A DNA stretch of 56,705 nt from an uncultured Azospirillum sp. Lineage in GTDB: Bacteria > Pseudomonadota > Alphaproteobacteria > Azospirillales > Azospirillaceae. The notes beneath the pieces are model-generated. The model made no database searches. It was not told the origin of the DNA and worked only from the letters and a program-made list of their open reading frames with translations. The stretch's first letter is position 1; each line of letters opens with the position of its first letter. Shown here piece after piece: positions 31,900 through 41,365 of the stretch. The position numbers and the translations under genes are program-made. The stretch lies in NCBI RefSeq assembly GCF_946480385.1, contig NZ_CAMLJP010000027.1, positions 1-56,705 of the forward strand, in the 5' to 3' direction.

Positions 31900-32661
31900 A
31901 TGCACCGACTGATCCTGCTGCGCCATGGCCAGAGCGTGTGGAATGCGGAAGACCGCTTCACCGGGTGGACCGATGTCGGCCTGACCGACCGCGGCATCGC
32001 CGAGACGCACAAGGCGGCCGATCTGCTCAAGGCCGCCGGCATCGACGTGGACATCGCCTTCACCTCGGTGCTGAGCCGCGCGATCGAGACCCTGCACCTC
32101 GTCCTGCGCGACATGGATCGGCTGTGGCTGCCGGTGCACAAGCACTGGCGCCTGAACGAACGGCATTACGGCGCGCTGCAGGGGCTGAACAAGGCGGAGA
32201 CGGCGGAACGCCACGGGGCGGAGCAGGTGTTCCAGTGGCGGCGAAGCTGGGATGTCCCGCCGCCGCCGATCGAACCGGACGACCCGCGATCCGCCGTCAC
32301 CGACCGCCGCTATGCCGGCCTCGCGAAGGCCAACCTGCCGCGCGGCGAAAGCCTGAAGGACACCACGGAACGGGTGGTCCCCTTCTGGCGCGACGAGATC
32401 GCCCCGGCACTGCGGCTGGGTGCGCGGGTTCTGGTGTCGGCCCACGGCAACAGCCTGCGCGGGCTGGTCAAGCATCTGGACAATGTCGCCAACCACGACA
32501 TTCCACTGTTCGAGATCCCCACCAGCCGCCCGCTGGTCTATGAACTGGGGGCCGACCTGACGCCGCTTCGCCGCTACTTCCTCGGTGAGAACGGGACCGC
32601 CGAGGAGATCAACTGGCCAAAGCGCGAGGGGGCGAATCCAGGCAGCAGCGCGGCGGCGTGA
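31900..32661 (+). CDS. gpmA: 2,3-bisphosphoglycerate-dependent phosphoglycerate mutase
   Basis: A 253-aa histidine phosphatase superfamily enzyme. LILLRHGQSVWN carries the phospho-His (residue 9); RHYGALQGLNK, and SAHGNSLRGLVKHL with the second catalytic His, identify dPGM. It interconverts 3- and 2-phosphoglycerate in glycolysis and gluconeogenesis. ATG at 31900 has GGAAGGGAG eight bases upstream; the longer in-frame extension lacks homology. It converges on the helicase gene with a 30-base gap. Confidence 0.95.
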   Translation: MHRLILLRHGQSVWNAEDRFTGWTDVGLTDRGIAETHKAADLLKAAGIDVDIAFTSVLSRAIETLHLVLRDMDRLWLPVHKHWRLNERHYGALQGLNKAETAERHGAEQVFQWRRSWDVPPPPIEPDDPRSAVTDRRYAGLAKANLPRGESLKDTTERVVPFWRDEIAPALRLGARVLVSAHGNSLRGLVKHLDNVANHDIPLFEIPTSRPLVYELGADLTPLRRYFLGENGTAEEINWPKREGANPGSSAAA

Positions 32662-32691
32662 TCTCCCTCACCCGAAGCGGGAGAGAGCGCC

Positions 32692-34992
32692 TTATGGAGT
32701 GGCGCTTTTCCGCTTCGGGCCACGGCCTGTGCGGGGGCCGGTGCGGGGACCACCCCGGCCCGTGTCCCGACCGCCATCGCGAGCGCCTTCCTTCCCCACC
32801 GGATGGTGGAAGTGGTGGGGGTGGCCGGCCGGCTTCTCGCCGTTGCCGCGCTCCGGTCCACCGCGACGGCCGCCCCGGCGATCCTCGACGCGGCCGCTGT
32901 AACAATTGTCGCAGACGCGGAAACGGTGGTTGGCCTTCAGCCGCGCGCCGCAGACCGGGCAGGCACGGGCGAGCGAGCGCTCGGCGAGCGTCCGCTCGAT
33001 GAAGGCGTTCAGGTGCGCCCGGCGCTCCTGGCACAGATCCATCTCGGGATAGGCATCGGGGAAGCGGTAGGCCAGCCAAGCATAGGCGGTCAGTTCCTTC
33101 ACCGCGCGCTCGGCCTTTTCCAGCTCCACATCGGTGCCGACGCTGTGGCGGAAGCGCTCGGCGGCGTCGGGGGCGGCGTTGGGGATGCCGCGGCCCTGGT
33201 TGACCGCCCAGCCGCCGAGAAGGCGCAGGTTGTTCTGGTCGCGGGTGTCGATCGGGCAGCGGGCCAGCATGTCACGTTGCGCCAGCGGCAGCTTGGCGCG
33301 GTCCACCGCGGCGGCGGCCTGGATGCGCTGTTCCAGATCGGTCATGCGGAAGGTCTGGTTGGCGCGCAGCAGCTCCTGCCCGGCCGTGCGCAGCACCTTG
33401 GCGAGGCTGTCGGTGTCCAGTTCCCGCGCGATGGCTTCGACATGGCTGAGGTTGGGTGAAATCCAGGAGCGCGGGTCTTCCGGCGGCACCGGCGGCGAGG
33501 TCAGCGCCCGGCGCACCGGGTTGATGTTCTCGCCGTCCAGCACGGCGACGCGGCCTTCCTCATGCATGCCGAAGCGGCCGGCCCGGCCGCCGATCTGCCT
33601 GATCTCCGACGCGGTCAGCTCGCGCTCCTCGCGCCCGTCATATTTGCGGGTGGTGGACAGCACGACGCGGGCGACCGGCAGGTTCAGCCCCATGCCGATG
33701 GCATCGGTCGCCACCAGCACGTCGGCGGTGCCCTCGCGGAAACGTCGGGCCTCGGCACGGCGGACCTCCGGCGACAGGGCGCCGTAGATCACCGCGACAT
33801 TGTGGTTACGGCCGAGCAGGTCGTGGCGCAGAGCCATCACATCCTTGCGCGAGAAGGCGATCAGGGCGTCGCCCGACTTCACCTCCTCCAGCTTCACCCG
33901 CTCCTCCTGGACGCGCAGCGGCGACTTGCGGGTGAATTCGACGACCTCCAGCTCCTCGCCCATCGCGTCGGCCAGACGCTTGACGTAGGGGATGGCGTCG
34001 GCCGATCCGGTCATCAGGATTTCCGGAGCGGCCACGCCGGCCACCGCCTGGGTCCAGGCCCAGCCGCGGTCCGGATCGCCGATCATCTGGATCTCGTCGA
34101 TGACGCAGGCGCCCCACACCTTGGACGTGTTCACCATCTCGATGGTCGATGAGGTGAAGGCGGCACCGGGCCGCACGTCGCGCTCCTCGCCGGTGACGAG
34201 GCTGCAGGGCCGGCCGCGCGTCTCCAGCGCCTCCTGACCTTCCAGCGCCAGCAGGCGCAGCGGCGCGAGATAGCAGCCGCTCTCGGCCTCCGCCAGCCGG
34301 TCCATCGCCGCGTGGGTCTTGCCCGAATTGGTCGGGCCGACGTAGAGCCGCAGCTTGCGGATCATCGCGCGGGCGGTGGCGAAGCTGTCCAGATAGACGC
34401 CCATGCCGGACGCGTTCTCCAGCCGCTCCCGCCGGACCTTCAGCCCGGCGCGGGCCGCGGCGGTGGAGAACGCCTCCTCCATCGCGTCGAGCAGGGTCTG
34501 CAGGCGCGGGATCCGGCCGCCGAAGCCGACGACGCGGCCAAGCTCGTCGGCGAAGCCCTTCGGCCGCCAGGACTCGCCGAAGCCGGCCGCCCGCTGCGCC
34601 ATCGAGGCGAACCAGCCGTCGACCCGGTCCTTCGCCTTGGCGATGGCGGGCGAGGACAGGCAGGCGCCCTTCACCCGCTTGCCCAGCGCCTTGGCCTGCG
34701 GCCGGCCGAAGCCCTCGTCGATGGTCAGCAGGCCCCACAGATCGGCTTCGATGTCGGGTAGCGGGCCGAGAGCCACCTTGAAGCGCAGCTTCAGCTTTCG
34801 GTCGGTGCCGGGGATCTGAACGACATGGTTGACCGCGACCGACCAGCGCGCCGGGGTGCTGTCGGCGTCCACCTCGATCCCGTCGCCGCGCACCACGGCG
34901 GCCACCGCGCGCAGGGCGTCGCGGCGGTCGAATTCGTCTGCAGTGCCGGGGGTGCGGCCCGAACGGGCGTTGTCGGAGGTGTCGTCGGTCAT
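32692..34992 (-). CDS. SUV3-like DExH RNA helicase
   Basis: A 766-aa superfamily-2 helicase related to mitochondrial SUV3. Walker A GPTNSGKTHAAM near residue 220, DEIQMIGDPDRG near 300, an ATDAIGMGLNLP motif V and GGRAGRFG motif VI, then a C4 zinc finger (CPVCG...CDNC near residue 680) and an Arg/Gly-rich tail. Alphaproteobacterial SUV3 homologues act on RNA, and the family is part of the mitochondrial degradosome. Start at 34992 (MTDDTSDNARSGR) is preceded only by a weak Shine-Dalgarno. Longer in-frame sequence to 35082 is not protein-like. Confidence 0.9.
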   Translation of the reverse strand: MTDDTSDNARSGRTPGTADEFDRRDALRAVAAVVRGDGIEVDADSTPARWSVAVNHVVQIPGTDRKLKLRFKVALGPLPDIEADLWGLLTIDEGFGRPQAKALGKRVKGACLSSPAIAKAKDRVDGWFASMAQRAAGFGESWRPKGFADELGRVVGFGGRIPRLQTLLDAMEEAFSTAAARAGLKVRRERLENASGMGVYLDSFATARAMIRKLRLYVGPTNSGKTHAAMDRLAEAESGCYLAPLRLLALEGQEALETRGRPCSLVTGEERDVRPGAAFTSSTIEMVNTSKVWGACVIDEIQMIGDPDRGWAWTQAVAGVAAPEILMTGSADAIPYVKRLADAMGEELEVVEFTRKSPLRVQEERVKLEEVKSGDALIAFSRKDVMALRHDLLGRNHNVAVIYGALSPEVRRAEARRFREGTADVLVATDAIGMGLNLPVARVVLSTTRKYDGREERELTASEIRQIGGRAGRFGMHEEGRVAVLDGENINPVRRALTSPPVPPEDPRSWISPNLSHVEAIARELDTDSLAKVLRTAGQELLRANQTFRMTDLEQRIQAAAAVDRAKLPLAQRDMLARCPIDTRDQNNLRLLGGWAVNQGRGIPNAAPDAAERFRHSVGTDVELEKAERAVKELTAYAWLAYRFPDAYPEMDLCQERRAHLNAFIERTLAERSLARACPVCGARLKANHRFRVCDNCYSGRVEDRRGGRRGGPERGNGEKPAGHPHHFHHPVGKEGARDGGRDTGRGGPRTGPRTGRGPKRKSATP

Positions 34993-35414
34993 GGATCGTC
35001 TTTTCTTGGAATTGCCCCGGTCATGCAAGCGCTTCGGCTGGGCGGATCGGCCGGGAGGCCTGTCCGGCAGGGCGAATGTCACCGTCCTCGGACAACAGCC
35101 ATAGAGCGCCAGGGTCTCTCTTTATGGCAGGGGTCCCTCTTTATGGGTCTGACCGGTCGATTCGGCAAGCCGAATCCCCCGAAGGGAGCAAGCCCGGGCT
35201 AATTCGAATCCGTCGCCGTTTCGCCGATCTCGCCCGTGCGAAAAGGGGGGAGGACCGGCCACATAGAGCCACGCAGGTTTGGTGGCCGGCCCCAACGGGT
35301 TAGCCGCCGCCGCCCGGTGGACAGGCCCGGCACCGGGCCGGGCCGGATCGGCCGCAAGAACGGTCGCGAAACGGTCAACGCCTTGTTCCGATTAATTTTT
35401 CTTGGGAGATGCGC
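34993..35414. other. Intergenic region between helicase and EPS locus
   Basis: About 420 bases between divergent genes. It holds a near-perfect direct repeat at 35112-35127 and 35131-35146 and a GC-rich inverted block at about 35318-35345 (CCCGGCACCGGGCCGGGCC). No gene seen. Promoters for both the helicase and the EPS operon must lie here. Confidence 0.5.
35112..35146. repeat. Tandem 16-bp direct repeat, period 19
   Basis: GGGTCTCTCTTTATGG and GGGTCCCTCTTTATGG differ at one base and lie 19 bp apart. Spacing and position upstream of the EPS operon are compatible with a two-site operator. Confidence 0.6.
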
Positions 35415-36251
35415 ATGCCGAATCCTCGTGAGGTCCTGGAACTGATCGAGCGCATGCGGTGCATTTCGAACGACGGCGAGCGCCGGGCCCTGATCGACCA
35501 TCTGGGCGCGGTGGACCGTCCGACGGTGCTGTCCTTCCTGAACGCGCATGGCCTGAACGTCTGCATGGGCTCGGACGCGGCGCTGGCCGCCTTCGCTTCG
35601 TCGGACGTCCTGCTGCGCGACGGGATCGGGTTGCAGGCGGTGCTGCCGGTGCTGGGCCGGCCGGCTGGCCTGAACATGAACGGCACCGACTTCATCCCGC
35701 TGCTGCTGAAATCGCTCAGCCCCCGCAGCATCGCCATCTACGGCACCGCCACCCCATGGCTGGACCGTGCCCGCGTCGTCCTGGAAGCGGCCACCCCGCA
35801 CCGCTACGCCGACCTGCAGCACGGCTTCCATCCGACGGAGCATTACATCGCCCAGGCGCGGGCCGCCCGCCCCGACGTCATCCTGCTCGCCATGGGCATG
35901 CCCAAGCAGGAGGAGGTCGCGACGGAGCTGAAACGCGCGCTGGACCATCCGGTGCTGATCGTCAATGGCGGCGCCATCGTCGATTTCCTGGCCGGCCGCT
36001 TCAAGCGCGCGCCGGAAGCGGTCCAGCGCTCCGGCCTTGAATGGGCTTTCCGTCTGGCGCAGGAGCCCCGCCGCCTGTTCCGCCGCTATTGCATCGGTGC
36101 CTTCGGCTTCGCCTGGAGCACCATCCGCCTTCGCCGTGCCGCAACCCTCCGCACCCGCGGAACGGGCGCCGCAGCGCCCGCTTCCACCCGGATCTCCCCC
36201 CGGATCTCCCAGTCGACGATCCGCCGGTCGCCTATCCAGAAGGAGCTTTGA
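35415..36251 (+). CDS. WecB/TagA/CpsF-family glycosyltransferase
   Basis: A 278-aa GT26-family protein. Features are CMGSDAALAAFASSDVLLRD, GTDFIPLLLKSL, LAMGMPKQEEVA (the G-x-P-K-Q-E motif) and SGLEWAFRLAQEPRRLFRRY. Members transfer a sugar (often N-acetylmannosamine, glucuronate or glucose) to a polyprenol-linked precursor. ATG at 35415 is preferred because GGGAG lies seven bases upstream, while ATG at 35409 abuts it. First gene of the EPS operon; Wzc starts four bases after its stop. The tail after ~250 is Ser/Thr/Arg-rich. Confidence 0.9.
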   Translation: MPNPREVLELIERMRCISNDGERRALIDHLGAVDRPTVLSFLNAHGLNVCMGSDAALAAFASSDVLLRDGIGLQAVLPVLGRPAGLNMNGTDFIPLLLKSLSPRSIAIYGTATPWLDRARVVLEAATPHRYADLQHGFHPTEHYIAQARAARPDVILLAMGMPKQEEVATELKRALDHPVLIVNGGAIVDFLAGRFKRAPEAVQRSGLEWAFRLAQEPRRLFRRYCIGAFGFAWSTIRLRRAATLRTRGTGAAAPASTRISPRISQSTIRRSPIQKEL

Positions 36252-36254
36252 GAC

Positions 36255-38600
36255 GTGGAAAATCTTCCCCAGATCAATAACGGAGGTCCTGGCGGCCCGC
36301 CGGCTCCGGCATGGCCCACCCAGCCCGGCCACCACCACATGCCGCGCGAATTCGACGGTCCGGCTCCGGCCATGGGCCCCGACTTCCGCTTCATCCTGCG
36401 GGTGCTGGCGGCCCACAAGACGCTGATCGCCGCCATCGTGCTGGCGCTGACCGCGCTGTCGGCCTTCGGCGTCTCGCTGATGAAGGACAAATACACCTCC
36501 GAGGCTCTTCTGCTGGTCGACAACCGGCAGGTCCGCGTCGTCCGCGCGGAGGATCAGGCGCTGAACGCGATCACTCCGGAAGACAGCGCGATCCTCAGCG
36601 AGATCGAAATCCTGAAGTCGACGGCGGTGCTGACCCAGGCGATCGCCGATCTGGGGCTGGCCACCAACCCCGAATTCAATCCGCCGGTCCAGTCCGACGA
36701 CAGCAAGCCTTTCGTCGAGCGCGCCACCGCCTGGACGCGTGAGCAGGCCCATGCCGTCTTCGGTCCCGACCTGCCGGGCGTCGTCGATGCGGTCCTGGCC
36801 CATGGCGACGACATGACCAAGGACACCCACCTGCGCGAGACCCGCGCCGCCGACAGCATCGACGGCGTTCTGGACCGGGTCCGCCGCAATCTGGAAGTCG
36901 GCATCGTCGGCCGGTCGCGCGTGATCCAGGTCCGCTATACCTCGCGCGATCCGGAAATCGCCCAGAAGGTGGTCGACACCGTCGTCCACCGCTACATGGA
37001 AACCCGCCAGCAGATGGACCGCGACCTGTCCACCAGCGCCATCGCCTGGCTGGAAGACCGCATCGGTACCCTGCGCAAGGAAGTGGCCGCGGCCGACACC
37101 AAGGTCGACGCCGTCCGCTTCAAGGCCGGTCTGGTCAGGAACGGCACCAACGGCCTGATGGCCACCACCGAGCTTGAGCAGGCCCGCCTGCGTCTGGCCG
37201 AAGCCTCGGCCAACCGCGCCCGCGCCGTCGCCCAGGCCCAGACGCTGGAGCGCAGCTCCGGCAACGGCGGCAGCCTCGCCTCGCCGGTCGTCGCCCAGCT
37301 GCGCGCCACGGTCGCCTCGATCTCCACCGAACTGGCCCAGTTGTCGCGCCAGTATGGTCCGAAGCACCCGCGTATCCAGGAACTGCAGGCCCGGCTGAAC
37401 GAGGCGAACTCCTCGCTGCAGCAGGAAGTTCGGCACGAGATCGCCGGCGTCCGCGAGGCGGCCAACGTCGCCGTCGAGCAGGAAAACGCCCTGAAGTCGA
37501 TGATCGCCAAGCTGGAATCCGGCTATCAGACGATGGCCGAGGAAGCGGTGCCGCTGCGCACGCTGGAGGCCGAGGCCCAGGCCAAGCGCCAGCTGCTGGA
37601 CAGCCTGCTCGGCCGTCTGGAAGAGGTTCAGGCCCAGCAGGACAACCGCGCCTTCCCGACCGCCGTCAAGCTGGTCTCGGCGCCGCAGGTCCCGCATGAG
37701 CCGTCGGGTCCGTACCGCCTGCTGCTGCTGCTGGCCGGCTTCTTCGCCTCCATCGCCGTCGCCGTCTTCATCGTCTTCGGCATCGAACTGTTCCAGCGCC
37801 GCATCCGCACCCCGGACGCCGTCCGCCGCATCCTGGGCGTGGGCACGGTCCACATCGTCCCGCACCACTCCACCCGCGGCTCCCGCGGCCGTCTGGACCA
37901 GATCTTCCAGAACCATCCCTTCTCGCTGTTCTCGGAATCGATGCGCGCCCTGTTCCGCAACCATCTGGCGGACATGGGTCCGGTCGGCTCCATCGCCGTC
38001 ACCTCGGCCCGCCCGCAGGACGGCAAGACCTCGATGAGCCTCGCCGTCGCCCAGGTCGCGGCCCAGGCCGGCCGCCGGGTGGTGGTGGTCGACACCGACT
38101 TCCGCCGGTCGCGCATCGATGCCCTGTTCAACCTGTCGGCCAAGAAGGGCCTGTCGGACTGGATTTCCGGCACCGCCACCCTGGACGAGATCGTGCACAG
38201 CAGCGATGAGGCTCCCTATGCGATGATCCCGGCCGGCCGCCTGATGTCGGAGACGCTGGACCGCTTCAACGTCGACGGTCTGATCCACCTGATGGCCGGC
38301 CTGTCGCCGCACTTCGATCTGGTGGTGTTCGACACCGCCCCGGCGCTGGCCGTGTCGGATGCCCGCATCGTCTGCGGCGCCGCGTCGAAGGTGATGTTCG
38401 TCAGCCGCTGGGGCCACACCACGGCCAGCGACCTGCAGGCGGTCGCCGATCTGGGCCCGATCGACCACAGCAAGTTCGTCGCGGTGATGACCGACGTGAA
38501 CCTGAAGAAGGCGGCCTCGCGCGGTTACCAGGGTCCCTACAACAGCTACATGGCGACCCGGAAATACTACGGCGACACCACCCTGCGGACCGCTCCGTAA
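36255..38600 (+). CDS. Wzc-type polysaccharide co-polymerase/tyrosine autokinase
   Basis: A 781-aa inner-membrane protein, GTG start. N-terminal Wzz domain with a TM near residues 55-75 (TLIAAIVLALTALSAFGVSL), long periplasmic coiled coil, second TM near 490-510 (LLLLLAGFFASIAVAVFIVF), then a cytoplasmic BY-kinase: Walker A SARPQDGKTS near 585, Walker A' VVVVDTDFRRSR near 612, Walker B FDLVVFDTAP near 690. The C-terminus has a Tyr cluster (GYQGPYNSYMATRKYY) for autophosphorylation. It controls EPS chain length with the Wzy polymerase. Starts four bases after the wecB-like stop. Confidence 0.93.
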   Translation: MENLPQINNGGPGGPPAPAWPTQPGHHHMPREFDGPAPAMGPDFRFILRVLAAHKTLIAAIVLALTALSAFGVSLMKDKYTSEALLLVDNRQVRVVRAEDQALNAITPEDSAILSEIEILKSTAVLTQAIADLGLATNPEFNPPVQSDDSKPFVERATAWTREQAHAVFGPDLPGVVDAVLAHGDDMTKDTHLRETRAADSIDGVLDRVRRNLEVGIVGRSRVIQVRYTSRDPEIAQKVVDTVVHRYMETRQQMDRDLSTSAIAWLEDRIGTLRKEVAAADTKVDAVRFKAGLVRNGTNGLMATTELEQARLRLAEASANRARAVAQAQTLERSSGNGGSLASPVVAQLRATVASISTELAQLSRQYGPKHPRIQELQARLNEANSSLQQEVRHEIAGVREAANVAVEQENALKSMIAKLESGYQTMAEEAVPLRTLEAEAQAKRQLLDSLLGRLEEVQAQQDNRAFPTAVKLVSAPQVPHEPSGPYRLLLLLAGFFASIAVAVFIVFGIELFQRRIRTPDAVRRILGVGTVHIVPHHSTRGSRGRLDQIFQNHPFSLFSESMRALFRNHLADMGPVGSIAVTSARPQDGKTSMSLAVAQVAAQAGRRVVVVDTDFRRSRIDALFNLSAKKGLSDWISGTATLDEIVHSSDEAPYAMIPAGRLMSETLDRFNVDGLIHLMAGLSPHFDLVVFDTAPALAVSDARIVCGAASKVMFVSRWGHTTASDLQAVADLGPIDHSKFVAVMTDVNLKKAASRGYQGPYNSYMATRKYYGDTTLRTAP

Positions 38601-38643
38601 AGCGGGCGGGGTAACCTGAAGCTCCTTCGACCCGAGGCCCTTC

Positions 38644-38676
38644 CCTCCCGAACGCTGCGGCGTCCGGAGGGAGGGG
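38644..38676 (+). terminator. Imperfect hairpin after Wzc gene
   Basis: CCCTCC-(C)GAACGC and GCGTCCGGAGGG can form a stem with a small bulge, followed by GTCTCTTC rather than a T-run. Possible weak terminator or attenuator before the GH10 gene. Confidence 0.3.
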
Positions 38677-38735
38677 TCTCTTCGCGACCGGAACCCGCGA
38701 CCGGCCCCAAAATCCGGAAGAGAGAGTCCCTCCGC

Positions 38736-40019
38736 ATGACCGAGAGTCCGAAGTCCGGTTTTCCCAAATGGTGCCCCGAATGGCGTCCGACCCGGCGCGA
38801 TCTGATGTGGACCGCCGCCGCCGGCGCCGTGCTGGCGAGTTGCCGCGGCGCCAGCGGCCCGGCCCCGGCGGAGGCAGCCGCGACCCACGCGGAGCCGGCG
38901 GTGACCCTGCGCGAGGCCTGCCGCGCGCTGGGCATCCGCCATGGTGCCGCCCGCGATCATTTCGTCGATCCGGAAGACCCCATGCTCGACCGGCTGATGG
39001 CGCGCGAATGCGATGTCGTCACCCCGGAGAACGGCGGCAAATGGGGAGTCTTCCAGCACACGGACGGGAATTTCGACTGGCGCCGCTTCGACGCCGCAGT
39101 GGAGCTGGCGCGCAGCATCGGCGCGACGCCGAACTGGCACACGATCATCTGGCAGCATATGGGCATGCCGCCCTACATGAAGCTGCCGGCGGCCCGGCAG
39201 GCGGAACTGGGCATCTCCGAGAACGCCTATTTCTCGCCCGAGGGCACGCTGAGCGAGGAGAATGTCTGGCCGCGCTTCACCGACGTGGTCGAGGCGGTCC
39301 GGGAGCGCTACGGCGACATCTTCTACCGCATCGACGTTGCCAACGAGGTCTTCTTCTGGGAAACGGCGGAAAGCCACCCGCGCCAGCAGGACCGCTACGG
39401 CTTCCGCCGCGGCATGTGGTGGGTGGCGGCCGGCGGGGCGGAGAAGGGGCCGGAATGGCTCGATCCCTTCTTCCACCATGTGCACAAGGCTTTCCCCAAA
39501 GCGAAGCTGGTGCTGAACGAGTTCGGCATCGAGATCGACGAGGGCTGGCAGCAGCGCAAGCGCGCCTATCTGCTCGACTGGCTGACCGGGGCGGTGAAGC
39601 GCGGCGTGCCGATCCACGGCATCGGGCTGCAGAGCCACCTGATCGGCGGCAAGCCCTATGACAGCGCCGGCATGCGCAAGTTCCTGCGTGCCGTCGACAA
39701 GCTGGGCCTCGCCGTCCACCTGACGGAGATGGACGTCGACGAGACGCGCCTGCCCCGCTCCTGGTCGCGGGCGGAGAAGGACCGTGCGATGGCCCAGCTG
39801 GCCCGCAGCTATCTGGCAGACATGCTGGACAATGCGCGGGTGGAGGAGCTGTGCTGGTGGCACCTGCGCTCCGACCTGAATTTCATCGCGCGGGAGCATC
39901 CCGACCTTCACCCCCACCCCTCCCCCTATGACGAGAACTCCCGGCCGCTGCCGCTCTACACGGCGGTGGTGGACACGCTGCGGGAGAAAGCGCGCACCGG
40001 CCGGGTTCGGTCGGGATGA
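38736..40019 (+). CDS. GH10 endo-beta-1,4-xylanase-like glycoside hydrolase (Tat lipoprotein)
   Basis: A 427-aa protein. The N-terminus RRDLMWTAAAGAVLASC combines a Tat-type RR motif with a lipobox Cys (LASC), so it is probably exported folded and lipid-anchored. GH10 catalytic residues: acid/base Glu in DVANEVF near 205 and nucleophile Glu in HLTEMDVDE near 330, with the IGLQSH and WWHLRSD blocks of the family. GH10 enzymes cut xylan or related beta-1,4 glycans. Inside an EPS operon it may trim or release the exopolysaccharide, or act on plant cell walls; the sequence cannot decide. Confidence 0.9.
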   Translation: MTESPKSGFPKWCPEWRPTRRDLMWTAAAGAVLASCRGASGPAPAEAAATHAEPAVTLREACRALGIRHGAARDHFVDPEDPMLDRLMARECDVVTPENGGKWGVFQHTDGNFDWRRFDAAVELARSIGATPNWHTIIWQHMGMPPYMKLPAARQAELGISENAYFSPEGTLSEENVWPRFTDVVEAVRERYGDIFYRIDVANEVFFWETAESHPRQQDRYGFRRGMWWVAAGGAEKGPEWLDPFFHHVHKAFPKAKLVLNEFGIEIDEGWQQRKRAYLLDWLTGAVKRGVPIHGIGLQSHLIGGKPYDSAGMRKFLRAVDKLGLAVHLTEMDVDETRLPRSWSRAEKDRAMAQLARSYLADMLDNARVEELCWWHLRSDLNFIAREHPDLHPHPSPYDENSRPLPLYTAVVDTLREKARTGRVRSG

Positions 40020-40162
40020 TGTCCGGCGGAAGGATTGCGCAGGGGAGGTAAGCCGCTGTCGGCCGCCTCCCCCTCCGACAGGTTCAAGCCTTTTCTCCTT
40101 CGCGTGCGGGCGCCGGTTCCCCTGCCCGATTAGAGTCCCTCATTGCGTCCGGCACCCCCCTG

Positions 40163-41143
40163 ATGGAGAGGTCGATCGTGCAGAATACAGCCGACACGTT
40201 GCCGATGGATCGCCTGCCCGCCGACCGGAGGACCGACGACGCCCTCGTCGAGCGCTACCGGCGGAAATTCCACCTCTCGCCCTCCTGTCCGCTGACCATC
40301 GAGATGGTTCAGCGTCACTGGACCCTGGAACGGCGGCTTGCCCGCGAGTTGATGGAGACCAAGCCGGAAGAGCGCTGGGATGCTTTCGAGAAGGCCTATA
40401 CCACGCTCTACACCAGCTGCCCCTGGCTGAACGAGGCGGAGGACGACGCCCACACCCGCAACGACGACCTGGACTTCCGCCATTTCCTGACCCTGCTGGG
40501 TGGGCCGCAGGACGTCTACGAGGTCGGATCGGGCAAGGCGCGGCTGCTGCGCTACCTCGCCCGCCACGGCTACCGCTGCGTCGCGACGGAAGTGACGCGC
40601 GAGCGTGGCGCCAGCTGGATCGAACAGGACTCCAACGTCACCTGGAAGAACAGCGACGGCGTGCATCTGGCGCAATTCGAGCCGGCCGGCCGCTACGACA
40701 GCGTGGTCTCCACCCATGTGGTGGAGCACATGCACCCCGACGACGTCGTCACCCACATGACGAACGTCCACACCATCCTGAAGCCGGGCGGCAAATATGT
40801 CCTGAGCATGCCGCACAAGTTCGCCGGGCCCGCCGACCTGTCGGAGGTGTTCGGACTGCACGAGCCGGTCTGCATGCACCTGCGCGAATATGGCTGGGGC
40901 GAGACGGCGGCGATGCTGCGGGACGCCGGCTTCGGGCGCGTGGAGGCGGCCTATGTCGTGCCGATGGCGGTACGCCGCCACCTGAACCTGCATTTCGCCA
41001 GCCGTGCCTATTTCGGCTACATGCGGGTGGTCGAGGCATTTTTGGGACAGCTGCCGTTAACCCTAAATCGCAAGCTCGGAAGGATAGGTCAGCTCTATCT
41101 GTTCCGTCCCGAGGTGTTCCTGGTCGCGCACAAACCGCGCTGA
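40163..41143 (+). CDS. SAM-dependent methyltransferase, class I
   Basis: A 326-aa protein with motif I VYEVGSGKARLLRYLARHGY, acidic residue in VATEVTRER, VVSTHVVEHMHPDD at the catalytic loop and LKPGGKYVLSMPHK. Helical N-terminal 100 residues. Probably methylates a sugar of the EPS or its lipid-linked precursor. A strong terminator follows at 41200. Start at 40163 (MERSIVQNTADTLPMDRL) is used; ATG at 40205 is possible. Confidence 0.85.
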   Translation: MERSIVQNTADTLPMDRLPADRRTDDALVERYRRKFHLSPSCPLTIEMVQRHWTLERRLARELMETKPEERWDAFEKAYTTLYTSCPWLNEAEDDAHTRNDDLDFRHFLTLLGGPQDVYEVGSGKARLLRYLARHGYRCVATEVTRERGASWIEQDSNVTWKNSDGVHLAQFEPAGRYDSVVSTHVVEHMHPDDVVTHMTNVHTILKPGGKYVLSMPHKFAGPADLSEVFGLHEPVCMHLREYGWGETAAMLRDAGFGRVEAAYVVPMAVRRHLNLHFASRAYFGYMRVVEAFLGQLPLTLNRKLGRIGQLYLFRPEVFLVAHKPR

Positions 41144-41199
41144 TGCGGCGCGCAGGACTATAAAACTCTGTAATTCCAGTCAGTTAAAAGCGACCCTCG

Positions 41200-41238
41200 C
41201 CCCTTTGTTGCTGCAATGCATCGACAAAGGGGTTTTTT
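41200..41238 (+). terminator. Rho-independent terminator
   Basis: CCCCTTTGT and ACAAAGGGG pair around a 15-base loop, followed by TTTTTT. Ends the 35415-41143 operon. Confidence 0.9.
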
Positions 41239-41365
41239 GTGTCTCATTCTTTTCACAAGTGATAGTGGCATTAGAGCCGCATTTCGCTAAAATTTGAAAT
41301 AGCTCGTTAACCTTTTCCGGCCAGTCTGGGCTCCAGCGAAATTCACGGAAAAGAGGATACTTCCA

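Noticed and set aside
35199..39917. A 1572-codon open frame on the minus strand across the EPS genes
   Set aside because: It runs antisense to three genes with clear motifs (WecB, Wzc, GH10) and has no recognisable domain.
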